Source: Collinsella tanakaei
GTDB taxonomy: Bacteria; Actinomycetota; Coriobacteriia; Coriobacteriales; Coriobacteriaceae
Assembly: GCF_021531055.1 (NCBI RefSeq)
Contig: NZ_JADYTL010000002.1
Coordinates: 62,001-126,000, forward strand
DNA length: 64,000 nucleotides
Direction: 5' to 3'
Shown: positions 49,311 through 58,264 of the stretch, piece after piece
How the letters are laid out: every line of letters begins with the position of its first letter
How positions within the stretch are numbered: the first letter of the stretch is position 1
Position numbers and translations under genes: made by a program
The notes under the pieces: model-generated
What the model saw: the letters and a program-made list of their open reading frames with translations, nothing else
Told to the model about the DNA's origin: nothing
The model's database searches: none

Positions 49311-50156
49311 CTACTCCCGCGCCCGACCATAGAGCCACACCGCAGCGGCGCAACATATAGCGCCTTCGGCAACGAGCAGCACTGCGGCCACGACGGGCGA
49401 AAACGGCAGCGCCAACAGCTCACCGAGATACCCCAGAAACGATGCGTGCTGCACCACGCCGAGAAACCAAGTTCCCACGAGCGGCACGGGTAGGAGCGCG
49501 AGCGGCATGGGCACGCCCCGGATGTTCACGTACCAGATCATCCACCCGATGAGCGCGTAGAGTACGATCGCGATGATGGTGAACACGTAGCCGCGGTTCA
49601 TCGCAACGAGCACCACGATCACGGGCAGCGTCGCGAGGAAGATCAGCACACCCACCCCGAAGGCGAGCGCGCACGCAAGCGACACGTCGGAGTAGACGTT
49701 GACGATGAGTCCGCCCACGAGCGATCCCGCGAGGTTCATGAGCGAGTAGGCCATCGACAGGATGAAGATGCATATAAGCTTCGCCGCAAGCAGCCGCGAG
49801 CGCGAAATAGGCACGGCGAGCAGGTTCTTCATGGTGCCATTGTCCTCCTCTTGGAAGAAGAGCATCACCGCCACCACACCGAGCACCGCCGGATGGAAGA
49901 GCAGCTCGCTGAAATACACGTTTGCTGAGAAGAGCTGCAAGAAGACCTGCTGGTCGCGCGACATGACCGCCGTGAGCGGCAACGGGAAGAGGAGCGCCAG
50001 CGCGAGCACCGCAAGCACGAGCTTCTTGCGCTTGAGCTTGGCGAACTCGCAGGCTACGAGCGTGGCGATGCCCGACGCCGAGACAGGCGTGCGATACGGG
50101 TTGGCAACTGTCGGGCGCCCTGTGCCACTTGAACGCGTGCTAGGCAATGCCCTCAC
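49311..50156 (-). CDS. ABC-2 permease of a peptide-resistance transporter (first subunit)
   Basis: Membrane protein of 281 residues, six helices, paralogous to the next gene. FFQEEDNGTMKNLLAVPISRSR is the family segment. The reading frame overlaps the end of the ATPase gene by 17 bases. The start is uncertain: GTG at 50156 lies directly on the GGGAGG ribosome site, and a TTG at 50147 is better spaced. LanFEG-type pumps have one ATPase and two such permeases. Confidence 0.8.
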   Translation of the reverse strand: MRALPSTRSSGTGRPTVANPYRTPVSASGIATLVACEFAKLKRKKLVLAVLALALLFPLPLTAVMSRDQQVFLQLFSANVYFSELLFHPAVLGVVAVMLFFQEEDNGTMKNLLAVPISRSRLLAAKLICIFILSMAYSLMNLAGSLVGGLIVNVYSDVSLACALAFGVGVLIFLATLPVIVVLVAMNRGYVFTIIAIVLYALIGWMIWYVNIRGVPMPLALLPVPLVGTWFLGVVQHASFLGYLGELLALPFSPVVAAVLLVAEGAICCAAAVWLYGRARE

Positions 50157-51114
50157 CTCCCGTGACCCGCTTGAAGTAATCCTCGAGCGTCGCTTCGTAG
50201 AGCGTCACCTCGCGTACGCCCACAGCCTCGGCGACGAGCTCCGCCACGAGCGACTCCACGGCGAGCGTCGTGTCGAACACGCGAATCTCGCCATCGCGCA
50301 AGATGCGGTAGGCACCCGCCGCAACATGCCGGTCGAGCACGAGCGCCGCGCGCCCCGTATCGCCCACCTTGAGACGCAGGTAGCGGGTGTTCTTCTCCTC
50401 AAGATCGCCCAGGCTCTCCTCCTCAAGCAGATGACCGTGGTCGATGATGCCGATATCGTCGGCCAGAAGCTCGATCTCGGAGAGGATGTGACTCGACACG
50501 ATGATGGTCTTGCCCTGCTCGGTGGAGAGCCGCTTGATGAACGCGCGCACCTCGGCGATGCCGATGGGATCAAGACCGTTGATAGGTTCGTCCAAGATGA
50601 GCAGCTCCGGATCGTGCATGATGGCGAGCGCGATGGCAAGCCGCTGCTTCATGCCGAGCGAATACTGGCTGAAAAGCTTCTTGTCGCGGTAGGGCAGCCC
50701 CACGACCTCGAGCGCCCGCATCACCGCATCGGGTCCGGGGATGCCGCGCAGCCGCGCGAAGATGCGCAGGTTCTCGGTACCGGTGAGATTGGGGTAGAAC
50801 CCCGGGCTCTCGATGAGCGAGCCCACACGCGGCAGCACCTCCGCGGCATGGCTGGGCATCGAGAGCCCGAACACCTTCGCCTCCCCCGCCGTGGGCGACG
50901 TGAGCCCCAAGAGCACCTTCATCGTGGTGGTCTTGCCCGCGCCGTTGCGACCGAGCAGCCCGTAGATGCGCCCACGCCGCACGTGCAGGTCGATGCCATC
51001 GACCGAGCGCTGCTCGCCGTAGACCTTCGTAAGCCCGTGCGTCTCGATCACCAGGTCGTTCGCCGCTTTAAACCGACGGCCACTCGAAGCCACCCGTCGT
51101 GCATGCTGTGCCAT
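50140..51114 (-). CDS. ABC transporter ATP-binding protein (LanF/BcrA-like)
   Basis: ATPase of 324 residues. Walker A GRNGAGKTTTMK, the Q-loop region SLIESPGFYPNLTG (typical of lantibiotic-immunity ATPases), signature YSLGMKQR, Walker B LLILDEPINGLDP and H-loop SSHILSE are all intact. The C-terminal third ends YEATLEDYFKRV, as is usual for the family. AGGAGGTTTGT precedes the ATG at 51114. It is transcribed after the two-component genes, although a 217-bp gap without recognised features separates it from the kinase. Confidence 0.87.
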   Translation of the reverse strand: MAQHARRVASSGRRFKAANDLVIETHGLTKVYGEQRSVDGIDLHVRRGRIYGLLGRNGAGKTTTMKVLLGLTSPTAGEAKVFGLSMPSHAAEVLPRVGSLIESPGFYPNLTGTENLRIFARLRGIPGPDAVMRALEVVGLPYRDKKLFSQYSLGMKQRLAIALAIMHDPELLILDEPINGLDPIGIAEVRAFIKRLSTEQGKTIIVSSHILSEIELLADDIGIIDHGHLLEEESLGDLEEKNTRYLRLKVGDTGRAALVLDRHVAAGAYRILRDGEIRVFDTTLAVESLVAELVAEAVGVREVTLYEATLEDYFKRVTGGEGIA

Positions 51115-51331
51115 ACAAACCTCCTTGTCACGCATCTGTGCGTACAAGAAGATTCTCGGGCACCGGTCTTACGGCAACCTTGCGGAGAAACGCATGCAAG
51201 CTAACGCTTTTGAAAGGTTGGGCGCTTTCGACCGAGCTTCCCGGCATGCAGGGTGCGCGTTGACGGATGCATTCCGCGCGGCACCCACGCGCGGCACGGT
51301 AACATCGAACGTCGCGTTCGCCCTGCGGAGC

Positions 51332-52279
51332 TCAACCGCGCGGCGTCTCAGGTAGATGCGGGAGCACGATGCGAAACGTCGTACCCTTCCCTACGCAGCT
51401 CGCAACCATGATGTCGCCGCCTCCGGCGCGCGCGAGTTCGCGGGCGATGGAAAGACCGAGACCCGAGCCCGACCGTCGCGATGCATCGGCTGTGTAGAGC
51501 CTCTCAAAAATGTGCGCGCAGTCATGCGGCGCGATGCCGACGCCATCATCTGCGACCTGAATCGTTACAAGGCCGGCGCCCGCGCGCTGCAACGAGACCG
51601 TCACTTGGCGCGCCCGCGCATGCTCGAGCGCGTTGCCCAGCACGTTCGAGACGATCCGTTCGAGGGCGCGCGCATCCGCCAGAGCGCAGCACGGGCCATC
51701 AGGGATGTCTGCCACCAGCTCAACCCCCGCTTCCTCGAAGCGCACGACCCAGCCCGCCAGAATGCGCCGCACCTCCTCGGCAACGTCGAACTCCGCAACG
51801 GCAAGCGGAAACTCACCCGCCTCCAGCCGGCAATACTCGAAGAGCTCGTCGGTATACCGTTTGAGGTCGCGCGCCTTGGCAACCGCCGTTGCCACATAGG
51901 CACCAGCATCCGTGCCGAGCTCGCCCGCAAAGCGCCGCTCGAGCGCATCGAGGTAGCCTATGAGCGAGGTAAGCGGCGTGCGCACATCGTGCGACAAACT
52001 TGCCATCACACGCTGGCCTGCAGCCTCATGCCGCGCCAGCTCCGTCAAACGCTGCTCGTAGCTCGCCACCACCCCGTTAGCGGCAAAGACCGCTGGCGCC
52101 AGCACGTCACCGGGGCGGGCCAGAAGGCGACGGTTGCCGTTGCCCACGGCGACCTCTGCAAGCGTAGCGGCGAGCGCCTTCGCCTGCTGATGCGCCCGAT
52201 ACAGGCACGCCGCAAGCACCGCAGTCGCCGTTGCCAGCAGAGCGCACAGGGCGCCGAGCGCCCACGCAAGCGGCGTCAC
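51332..52279 (-). CDS. Sensor histidine kinase of the ABC resistance locus
   Basis: Membrane kinase of 315 residues. One clear N-terminal helix (about 3-27) is followed by a HAMP-like linker, the H box LSHDVRTPLTSLIGYLDAL, the N box VSNVLGNALEHA and the G boxes DDGVGIAP and GSGLGLSIA. It has almost no extracellular domain, as in kinases that sense through an ABC transporter. The GTG start overlaps the TGA of the regulator gene by two bases (GTGA), so the two are translationally coupled. Confidence 0.87.
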   Translation of the reverse strand: MTPLAWALGALCALLATATAVLAACLYRAHQQAKALAATLAEVAVGNGNRRLLARPGDVLAPAVFAANGVVASYEQRLTELARHEAAGQRVMASLSHDVRTPLTSLIGYLDALERRFAGELGTDAGAYVATAVAKARDLKRYTDELFEYCRLEAGEFPLAVAEFDVAEEVRRILAGWVVRFEEAGVELVADIPDGPCCALADARALERIVSNVLGNALEHARARQVTVSLQRAGAGLVTIQVADDGVGIAPHDCAHIFERLYTADASRRSGSGLGLSIARELARAGGGDIMVASCVGKGTTFRIVLPHLPETPRG

Positions 52280-53031
52280 CGGCCTCGCCCCTCGCCGGAA
52301 GGAAGAACCGCAACGCGTGCCGTGCGGGCAAACCGGTACCCGATGCCGCGCAGCGTCTCGATCGCGTCGGGCACGCCCGCGCCTGCGAGCGCGCGACGCA
52401 GTCGGCTCACCGCAACCGTCACCACCTCGCCATCGACCTGCGCTTCGTCTCCCCACACCGCATCGAGCAGCTGCGCCTTGGTTCGCACGACGCCGGGATG
52501 CGCCGCAAGCGTGATGAGCACGTCGAACTCGCGGCGCGTGAGGGCGAGCTCCGTCCCGCCCACCGCAACGCGGCGGCGCGCTGGGTCGACCACAAGGCCC
52601 GCTTCCGCAGGCTGCCCATGAAAGGACGCCGCAGCCCCCAGCGTGCGCCAACCCGCATAGCGGCGCACCAAGGCGTAGACGCGCGCGAGAAACTCGTCGG
52701 GGTAAAACGGCTTCATGAGGTAGTCATCTGCCCCGGCGCGCAGCATCCGCACCAAGAGGTCGTGCTCGTCGCGCGCGGTCAAGATGAGCACCGGCACGTC
52801 GCTTACCTGTCGAATCCGTTCGAGCACCTGCTCGCCGGACAGCCCGGGCAGCATCATATCGAGGACAACGAGCTGGAACTCCCGCCCCGCAAGCGCGGCA
52901 AGTCCTTCCTCACCGCAGGAGCTGCGCACAGCGCCAAACCCCTCGCGCGCAAGCTCATCGGCGAGCAGGCGCGTCAGGTCCCCATCATCGTCGATCAGCA
53001 ATACCCGATACTGCGATACGCTCTCAATCAT
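52276..53031 (-). CDS. OmpR-family response regulator
   Basis: Regulator of 251 residues. Receiver: VLLIDDDGDLTR with the acidic pair, LVVLDMMLPGLSG with the phospho-Asp and LMKPFYPDE with the Lys. The C-terminal winged HTH has LTRREFDVLITL and VSRLRRALAGAG, ending GIGYRFA. The ATG at 53031 is used; an adjacent GTG would add one residue. It should control the ABC genes downstream. Unlike the frameshifted regulator at 36.4 kb it is intact. Confidence 0.88.
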   Translation of the reverse strand: MIESVSQYRVLLIDDDGDLTRLLADELAREGFGAVRSSCGEEGLAALAGREFQLVVLDMMLPGLSGEQVLERIRQVSDVPVLILTARDEHDLLVRMLRAGADDYLMKPFYPDEFLARVYALVRRYAGWRTLGAAASFHGQPAEAGLVVDPARRRVAVGGTELALTRREFDVLITLAAHPGVVRTKAQLLDAVWGDEAQVDGEVVTVAVSRLRRALAGAGVPDAIETLRGIGYRFARTARVAVLPSGEGRGR

Positions 53032-53241
53032 CACGCGCCCCCAGAAGCATCGTCACAGCCGCCTGAGTCAAGCATACCCCGTAAACCTTGCGACAACCTT
53101 ACGCGGAGCGCTTGAACCCTAGCAGCAGGTACCAGATTCCCAAGGTGTGACATTCCGTCAAACCAAGCGGATTCGAGCCACCGTGCATGAGCAGCTCGCC
53201 TGAGGCGGTGCAGGGCGTACGCCGTGCCGTCGAAGAGCATC

Positions 53242-54183
53242 ATCGATATGCCGAATGCTTGGAATCATCCATGTGATCACGGCAAGCACAACCATCGACG
53301 TCCCCGCGCCCACAAACCAAGCCGGAGCCCCAACGACATCTGCAAAAAGCGATGATCCGGCGAGGCCGAGCGGCAGCGCCCATGACATGATGGCTCCGTA
53401 CAGGCCAAATACGCGGCCGAGAAACTCGGGCGGTATCTTCTCCTGCATGAGCGCCGTTTGCGGGCCGGAATAAAATGGCGAGCTCAGTCCCATGAGGAAG
53501 CTCGCAACAAGAAAGAGCAGAAACCCGATCGCACCGAGCATGCCCACCCCGAGCGTCGCCGCCCCATAGAGAGCCGTCGTCGCCACCACCGTAAGCGTGC
53601 GGTTCTTGAACCCGCCCCATGAGGCAAGCGTGCGGAGCCCACGATCATTCCTACCGAGAACACGATCTCCGCCGTCGCTACATCGCCGGTGGTACCACCG
53701 AAGTAATCGAGCGTCATGATGGGAAAGAGCGCGGAGATGGGTGAGAGCACGAGCGTGAAGGCAAATCCGCTCCACAGAAGCGCGAATAGACCGCGGTAGC
53801 AGCGCAAGACGCGATAGCCCGCAGCCGTCTCGGAGGCGAGGGAGCGCGCTTGGGCGAGTAGGCCGACCGCATCGGAAGATACCCCGGTGGAACCATCTGC
53901 CGCCGCCCCGCCCACATCGAGCCGCGCCGCGACAATCGCTGCGGTGGCGAACAGCGCGCCCGCCACATCGAACGCGATCATGGCGGTGAGTCCCCATAGC
54001 GGGTAGATGATCGCCGCAATCGCCGTTCCCAAGATGTAGCCGCCCGACTGAACCGCCTGCGTCACGCCCGCGAGCCGCGTGAGGTGCTCGGGCGGAGCTA
54101 GGAGCGGCGTAAGCGCCTGGAATGCCGGCGTGTGAAACGCGTTGCCAATGGCGCGGAAGAAAAGCGCCACCATGACCACCCGT
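53242..54183 (-). pseudogene. MFS transporter, truncated and frameshifted
   Basis: Decayed paralogue of the MFS gene at 25.9-27.2 kb. The first roughly 105 residues are missing: homology begins at VVMVALFFRAIGNAFHTP, exactly where a tag fragment ends. A frameshift near 53635 (between VGMIVGSA and LASWGGFKNR) breaks the rest, and the normal stop after SIRHID is lost. The C-terminal block SSPFYSGPQTALMQEKIP is well kept, so decay is recent. Confidence 0.82.
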
Positions 54184-54565
54184 TATAGAGAATCGTCTTG
54201 CCGTCCGAGAAGCCCCAGAGGTACGCGTCGAAGCTGCCGAACTCCGCGCGCACGCGCTGGAAGCAGCAAGCGTTGTTGATGATGGCCTCGATCTTGCGGC
54301 GTGAGCGGATCATCCCCGGTGTCGCAAGGATTCGCTCGACGTCCTCCGAGCCAAACGCCGCGACGGTGTCAAAGTCAAAGCCCGCAAAGCACGTACGAAA
54401 CACCTCGCGCTTGAGCAGCATCATGGTCCAATTGAGACCGCACTGAATAACCTCGAGCGAGAGGAACTCGAACTGCCCGCGGTCGTCGTGCAGGGGCACG
54501 CCCCACTCCTCATCGTGGTAGCGCAGGCAGAGCTCGTCGACGGTATCCCAATCGCAATAGGACAT
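54181..54565 (-). pseudogene. DNA-3-methyladenine glycosylase I, 3'-truncated
   Basis: The first 128 residues of a Tag protein are intact (MSYCDWD, RYHDEEWGVP, ATPGMIRSRRK, YLWGFSDGKTILY). The remaining 80, with the later zinc ligands, are replaced by an out-of-frame MFS sequence. It cannot be active. It is a paralogue of the full gene at 23.8 kb. The order of tag and MFS is reversed relative to that region. Confidence 0.85.
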
Positions 54566-54650
54566 GCTCTCCCCCGTTCTTACCGATTGGCATCAAATCC
54601 ATTATCTGACACGGAGGGAGGTTTCGACCAGAAGAGGTTCGAACGCACCA

Positions 54651-54730
54651 TCATGCGCATGCATGGATGGCATCCCGAAGGAACTGCGCCGCGCCCGGCC
54701 CCACCTTCTCGTAGTAGGCGCGGAAACCGT
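54651..54730 (-). pseudogene. C-terminal fragment of a TipAS-domain protein
   Basis: Reads FRAYYEKVGPGAAQFLRDA, then IHACA and a stop, nearly identical to the end of the TipAS-type regulator at 42.9 kb (which has VAPG and IYACA). Nothing upstream belongs to it. The rest of the 419-bp gap (54566-54984) holds no gene, only the promoter region of the metal ATPase operon. Confidence 0.7.
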
Positions 54731-54952
54731 ACTCGAGTTTCTCGAGAAAGCCGGTCTCGAGGTAAATCGAAGTCGACGGACCGACATCACCTTCCATCCA
54801 GCATGAGTCGAGTTAACGGCTCTGGACGAAACCCGGTTCCGACTCGGCACCAACATGTTCCCGCACGCATCCTTGCGGAGAAATCCGTTCCCAGAAAACC
54901 CCTTTCTTTCTCAGAAAAGTGAGCTAAAGTAAACTTGGATTTGTTTAAGTCG

Positions 54953-54969
54953 GTGTACTTTTGGTACAC
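54953..54969 (+). promoter_or_regulatory. Dyad before the metal ATPase operon
   Basis: GTGTAC-N5-GTACAC is a perfect 6-bp inverted repeat centred 24 bases before the DUF6110 ATG, in an AT-rich stretch. It is a possible metal-sensor operator; the factor is not in the window. Confidence 0.45.
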
Positions 54970-54984
54970 ACGAAGGGAGCCGCA

Positions 54985-55275
54985 ATGAGCGCATTGAAAT
55001 TGCTCAAAGGGACGCATGGTCTGTTGCTGGGGGCAGGCGTGGTTATCGGATCGGTCGGCATCAAGATGCTGACGAGTGACTCCGCCAAACGCGTCTACGT
55101 CAAAGCCGTCGCCGCAGGAATGCGCGCCAAGCACGCATGCGAGGACACATTCGAGAGTGCACGCGCCGAGGTGGACGATATCGTCGCCGAAGCGGCCTAC
55201 CTCAACGAGACCGCCTACGGTTCCGAAGCAGAGTCGGACGTCGAATCCGGCGAGCCTGCCCCCACGGAAGCGTAA
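54985..55275 (+). CDS. DUF6110-type small membrane protein, partner of a metal ATPase
   Basis: Protein of 96 residues. A Gly-rich N-terminal hydrophobic helix (HGLLLGAGVVIGSVGIKML, about 11-29) is followed by a basic-to-acidic amphipathic helix (AKRVYVKAVAAGMRAKHACE) and an acidic end (EAESDVESGEPAPTEA). The plan is like that of mycobacterial PacL1 (DUF1490), a chaperone of the P-type ATPase CtpC, but the C-terminal metal motif of PacL1 is replaced by acidic residues. AAGGGAGCCGC precedes the ATG. The ATPase gene begins eight bases after its stop. Confidence 0.65.
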   Translation: MSALKLLKGTHGLLLGAGVVIGSVGIKMLTSDSAKRVYVKAVAAGMRAKHACEDTFESARAEVDDIVAEAAYLNETAYGSEAESDVESGEPAPTEA

Positions 55276-55283
55276 ACAAGACC

Positions 55284-57359
55284 GTGAGGTACACCATAGA
55301 CCACGAGCTGCCGCGACGAGTACGGCTGACCCTTGCCGACCGCGTCTCCGTATCCGACGCTGCCGTCTTGGAGCCGATGCTCGCGTCTTGGGCCGACGTG
55401 GAGCGCGTTCGCGTCTATCCGCGCATACGCTCCGTTGCCATCTGGTGCCGCAGCGAACTAGCAAAAGCCGCCCTGCTCGGAAGGCTTGATGCGCTCACGC
55501 CCGCGCAGCTTGACGCCGCACGTGCCCAGACGTCGGGCACCTTGCCACCCGTCGATACGCCCGTCGTCCGCAACATCGCCCGCCTTGCCGGTGCCCACCT
55601 CTTGCGACGCTGGTTCATGCCTCCCGCGCTCCGGACAATCTGGGCAGCCATGCACTACCTTGGGTTTTTGCGCGCGGGACTGGCGTCACTCGCTCGCGGC
55701 AAGCTCGACGTACCGGTGCTCGACGCCTCGGCGATAGGCCTTTCGTTCGTCAAGCGTGACCCCAAAACCGCCGCGAGCACCATGTTCCTGCTCGATCTGG
55801 GCGATGCGCTCGAGGAGGCGACCCGCGCGAAATCCGAGCACGAGCTCATTCGCTCGCTTATGGCGATCCCCCAGAACGCGCGGCGTCTAGAGGATGGCGA
55901 AGAGGTCATCGTGCCCGCGCAGAGCCTCCGCGCGGGCGACCTCGTCGTGGCGCGCACCGGTATGCCGGTGTGCGTGGACGGCGTGGTGGAGCACGGCTTC
56001 GCCCTTATCAACCAAGCGGCGCTCACCGGTGAGCCGCTCGCCGTGGAGCGCACTGTTGGCGACGACGTCTTCGCCGGAACCGCGGTGGAGGAAGGCGAGA
56101 TCCTCATCCGCGTGGGCGCCGAGCCCGCCTCGACCAAACTGCGCTCCATCGTAAGCCTCGTCGAGGCGTCCGAAGCGCTCAAAAGCGGGGTGCAGACGCG
56201 CCGCGAAAACCTCGCTGACCGCTTCGTGCCATGGAACTTCCTGCTCGCGGGCATCGTCGCGGCAACGACCCGCAGCCTCACCAAGTCCTCCGCCGCCCTC
56301 ATGGTCGACTACTCGTGCGCGCTCAAGCTGACCTCGTCCATCAGCGTGCTCGCGGCCATGCGGCAAAGCGCGCAGGAGGGTATGACCGTGAAGGGGGCCA
56401 AGCACTTCGAGGCGATCGCCGCCGCCGACACCATCGTGTTCGACAAGACGGGTACGCTCACCGAGGCCACGCCGCGTGTGGCGCAGGTGCTCGCCTTGGA
56501 GCCCCACTGGACGCAAGACGAGGTTCTGCGCGTATCCGCCTGCTTGGAAGAGCATTTCCCCCATCCTGTGGCGCGTGCCGTAGTTGCCGCCGCGGCGGCA
56601 CGCAGCCTCGAGCACCGTGAACGCCATGCCGAAGTTGCCTACATCGTGGCACACGGCATCGCCTCCGAGCTCGATGGCAAGCGCATCGTCATCGGGAGCA
56701 GGCATTTCGTGATGGAAGACGAGCACATCGGCGTCTCTCCCGAGACGGAAGAACTCGTCGAGCGCGAGCTCGAGGGCCTCTCCCCGCTCTACCTTGCTCA
56801 AGACGGCAAACTGGTAGGCGCCATCGGCATCGAGGACCCCCTGAAGTCCGGCGCATCCGAGGCGGTCGCCGCCCTGCGCGCGCAGGGCATACGCCACGTC
56901 ATCATGCTCACCGGCGACAACGAGCGCACCGCCGCCCGCATCTCCGCCGAAGCGGGCATCACGGAGTTTCGCGCCAACCTCCTTCCCGAGGACAAGCACG
57001 CCTATGTGGAGGAGCTCGTGCGCCAGGGACGACACGTGATCATGGTGGGCGACGGCGTCAACGACGCCCCGGCGCTTTCAGCCTCCGATGTCGGCATCGC
57101 CATGGGCACAGGCACCGCCATCGCCCAGGAGGTAGCCGACATCACGCTCGCAACGGGCGACCTGAGTGCCGTCGTGCGCCTCCGCGAGCTGAGCTGCGCG
57201 CTCATGGGCCGCCTCGACCGCTCGTTCGCCGCCATCATGGGAATCAACTCCGCCCTGCTTGCAGCGGGTATCGCCGGCATCATCCAGCCCCAGACCTCCG
57301 CGCTGCTGCACAACGGGAGCACCATCGCGCTCGCCGCAAAGAGCGCTTGCCGGCTCTAA
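55284..57359 (+). CDS. P1B-type heavy-metal-transporting ATPase (CtpC-like)
   Basis: Ion-pumping membrane ATPase of 691 residues. Motifs: TGEPLAVER (actuator), DKTGTLTEATPR (phosphorylated Asp), HFPHPVARAV (HP motif) and GDGVNDAPALSASDVGIAMG (hinge). The intramembrane metal site reads DYSCALKLTSS in place of the CPC of copper pumps, which points to another metal such as Zn or Mn. The N-terminal 130 residues form a divergent domain without a CxxC. The GTG at 55284 is inferred from the N-terminal homology; the ribosome site is weak and translation is probably coupled to the DUF6110 gene. Confidence 0.85.
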   Translation: MRYTIDHELPRRVRLTLADRVSVSDAAVLEPMLASWADVERVRVYPRIRSVAIWCRSELAKAALLGRLDALTPAQLDAARAQTSGTLPPVDTPVVRNIARLAGAHLLRRWFMPPALRTIWAAMHYLGFLRAGLASLARGKLDVPVLDASAIGLSFVKRDPKTAASTMFLLDLGDALEEATRAKSEHELIRSLMAIPQNARRLEDGEEVIVPAQSLRAGDLVVARTGMPVCVDGVVEHGFALINQAALTGEPLAVERTVGDDVFAGTAVEEGEILIRVGAEPASTKLRSIVSLVEASEALKSGVQTRRENLADRFVPWNFLLAGIVAATTRSLTKSSAALMVDYSCALKLTSSISVLAAMRQSAQEGMTVKGAKHFEAIAAADTIVFDKTGTLTEATPRVAQVLALEPHWTQDEVLRVSACLEEHFPHPVARAVVAAAAARSLEHRERHAEVAYIVAHGIASELDGKRIVIGSRHFVMEDEHIGVSPETEELVERELEGLSPLYLAQDGKLVGAIGIEDPLKSGASEAVAALRAQGIRHVIMLTGDNERTAARISAEAGITEFRANLLPEDKHAYVEELVRQGRHVIMVGDGVNDAPALSASDVGIAMGTGTAIAQEVADITLATGDLSAVVRLRELSCALMGRLDRSFAAIMGINSALLAAGIAGIIQPQTSALLHNGSTIALAAKSACRL

Positions 57360-57388
57360 GCACAAGCATTTACCCCGTCCCACCAAAC

Positions 57389-57433
57389 GCCCGGTCGCGC
57401 GCATGACACATAGCGTCATACGTGCGACCGGGC
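57389..57433. terminator. Hairpin between convergent genes
   Basis: GCCCGGTCGC (57389-57398) pairs with GCGACCGGGC (57424-57433), with an inner ATGAC/GTCAT stem. It lies between the metal ATPase and a convergent membrane protein gene. Confidence 0.65.
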
Positions 57434-57487
57434 CATTCTGAAAGCTTCCCGGAGAACAGCTCGATGCGGAATTGAGGGCGGGGCGCC

Positions 57488-58129
57488 TCACGAACCGGCA
57501 GCCATCAAGAAGAAGAGCATCGCGGCGAACATGATGGTGAAGACCAGGTTGCTCCATCCGCCGAAAAGCACGCAGCGCGCCGGCTGCGGCACGTGCATCC
57601 ACACGAGCCCGAAAAACGACATGACAATGGGCGTGAAGACCACGAACCATGCCGGAAACACCGTCTGCCCCAGCACGATGGCAATACCGAGCACAACAAA
57701 ACCGAGGTACATCGGGGCGGTGGCTAGTCGCATGATGAGCATGATGTTGGAAGAAACCTCGTCATAGAGATCCTCGCGCCCCGCCCTGGCGATAATGGGG
57801 AGATAGACGTACTGCGCGTGATAGGCGCCCCCGCAGACGAGCGCGAAGGCGAGCAGCGCCGCGGCGATCCAGACAAGCCATGCATACGCGCCCTGGGCCG
57901 TGAAGGGAAGCGCTGCGAAGCCCGCAACATAGAGCGCCGCGGCAACGGGGCCGAGCGCACCCCCCGCTTTGATACGGCCGGCGGGCATATCGCGCATGAT
58001 GCGCATATACGGCCTAAGCGAGCCGTCCATATCATACGTTCCGGTCGTGAAGTAAAGCAGCATATCGCCTGCGAACATCAAAAGCGAAGCGACGAAGCCG
58101 AGAACCAAAAGCAGGTGCAACAAGGGCAT
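57488..58129 (-). CDS. Membrane protein, possibly DUF6796
   Basis: Protein of 213 residues with about seven helices. The first helix carries FVASLLMFAGDMLLYF, with an Asp in the membrane, and the middle has AGRIKAGGALGPVAAALYVAGF. It resembles the DUF6796 group, but the assignment is uncertain and no function is known. The ATG at 58129 follows TAGGAGGCGCC. It is convergent with the ATPase gene and lies downstream of nothing else on its strand within 120 bases. Confidence 0.55.
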   Translation of the reverse strand: MPLLHLLLVLGFVASLLMFAGDMLLYFTTGTYDMDGSLRPYMRIMRDMPAGRIKAGGALGPVAAALYVAGFAALPFTAQGAYAWLVWIAAALLAFALVCGGAYHAQYVYLPIIARAGREDLYDEVSSNIMLIMRLATAPMYLGFVVLGIAIVLGQTVFPAWFVVFTPIVMSFFGLVWMHVPQPARCVLFGGWSNLVFTIMFAAMLFFLMAAGS

Positions 58130-58264
58130 GGCGCCTCCTACCGCGAGAGCTCGCGCTCCTCTAGAGTAAGTCAAGCCTAACATACATCGGAAAACATGCG
58201 GGTTCTGGACGTCATCGAATCCCGCAACGTTCAGAACCCGCGCATTCATTGAGCGATGGCCCGC

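Noticed and set aside
48354-49493. 379-codon plus-strand frame across the ABC permease
   Set aside because: Antisense shadow with Arg/Glu/His-rich sequence; the permease on the minus strand has helices and family motifs.
54787-55464. 225-codon minus-strand frame opposite the DUF6110 gene
   Set aside because: Antisense to two well-supported genes, with no domain and no ribosome site.
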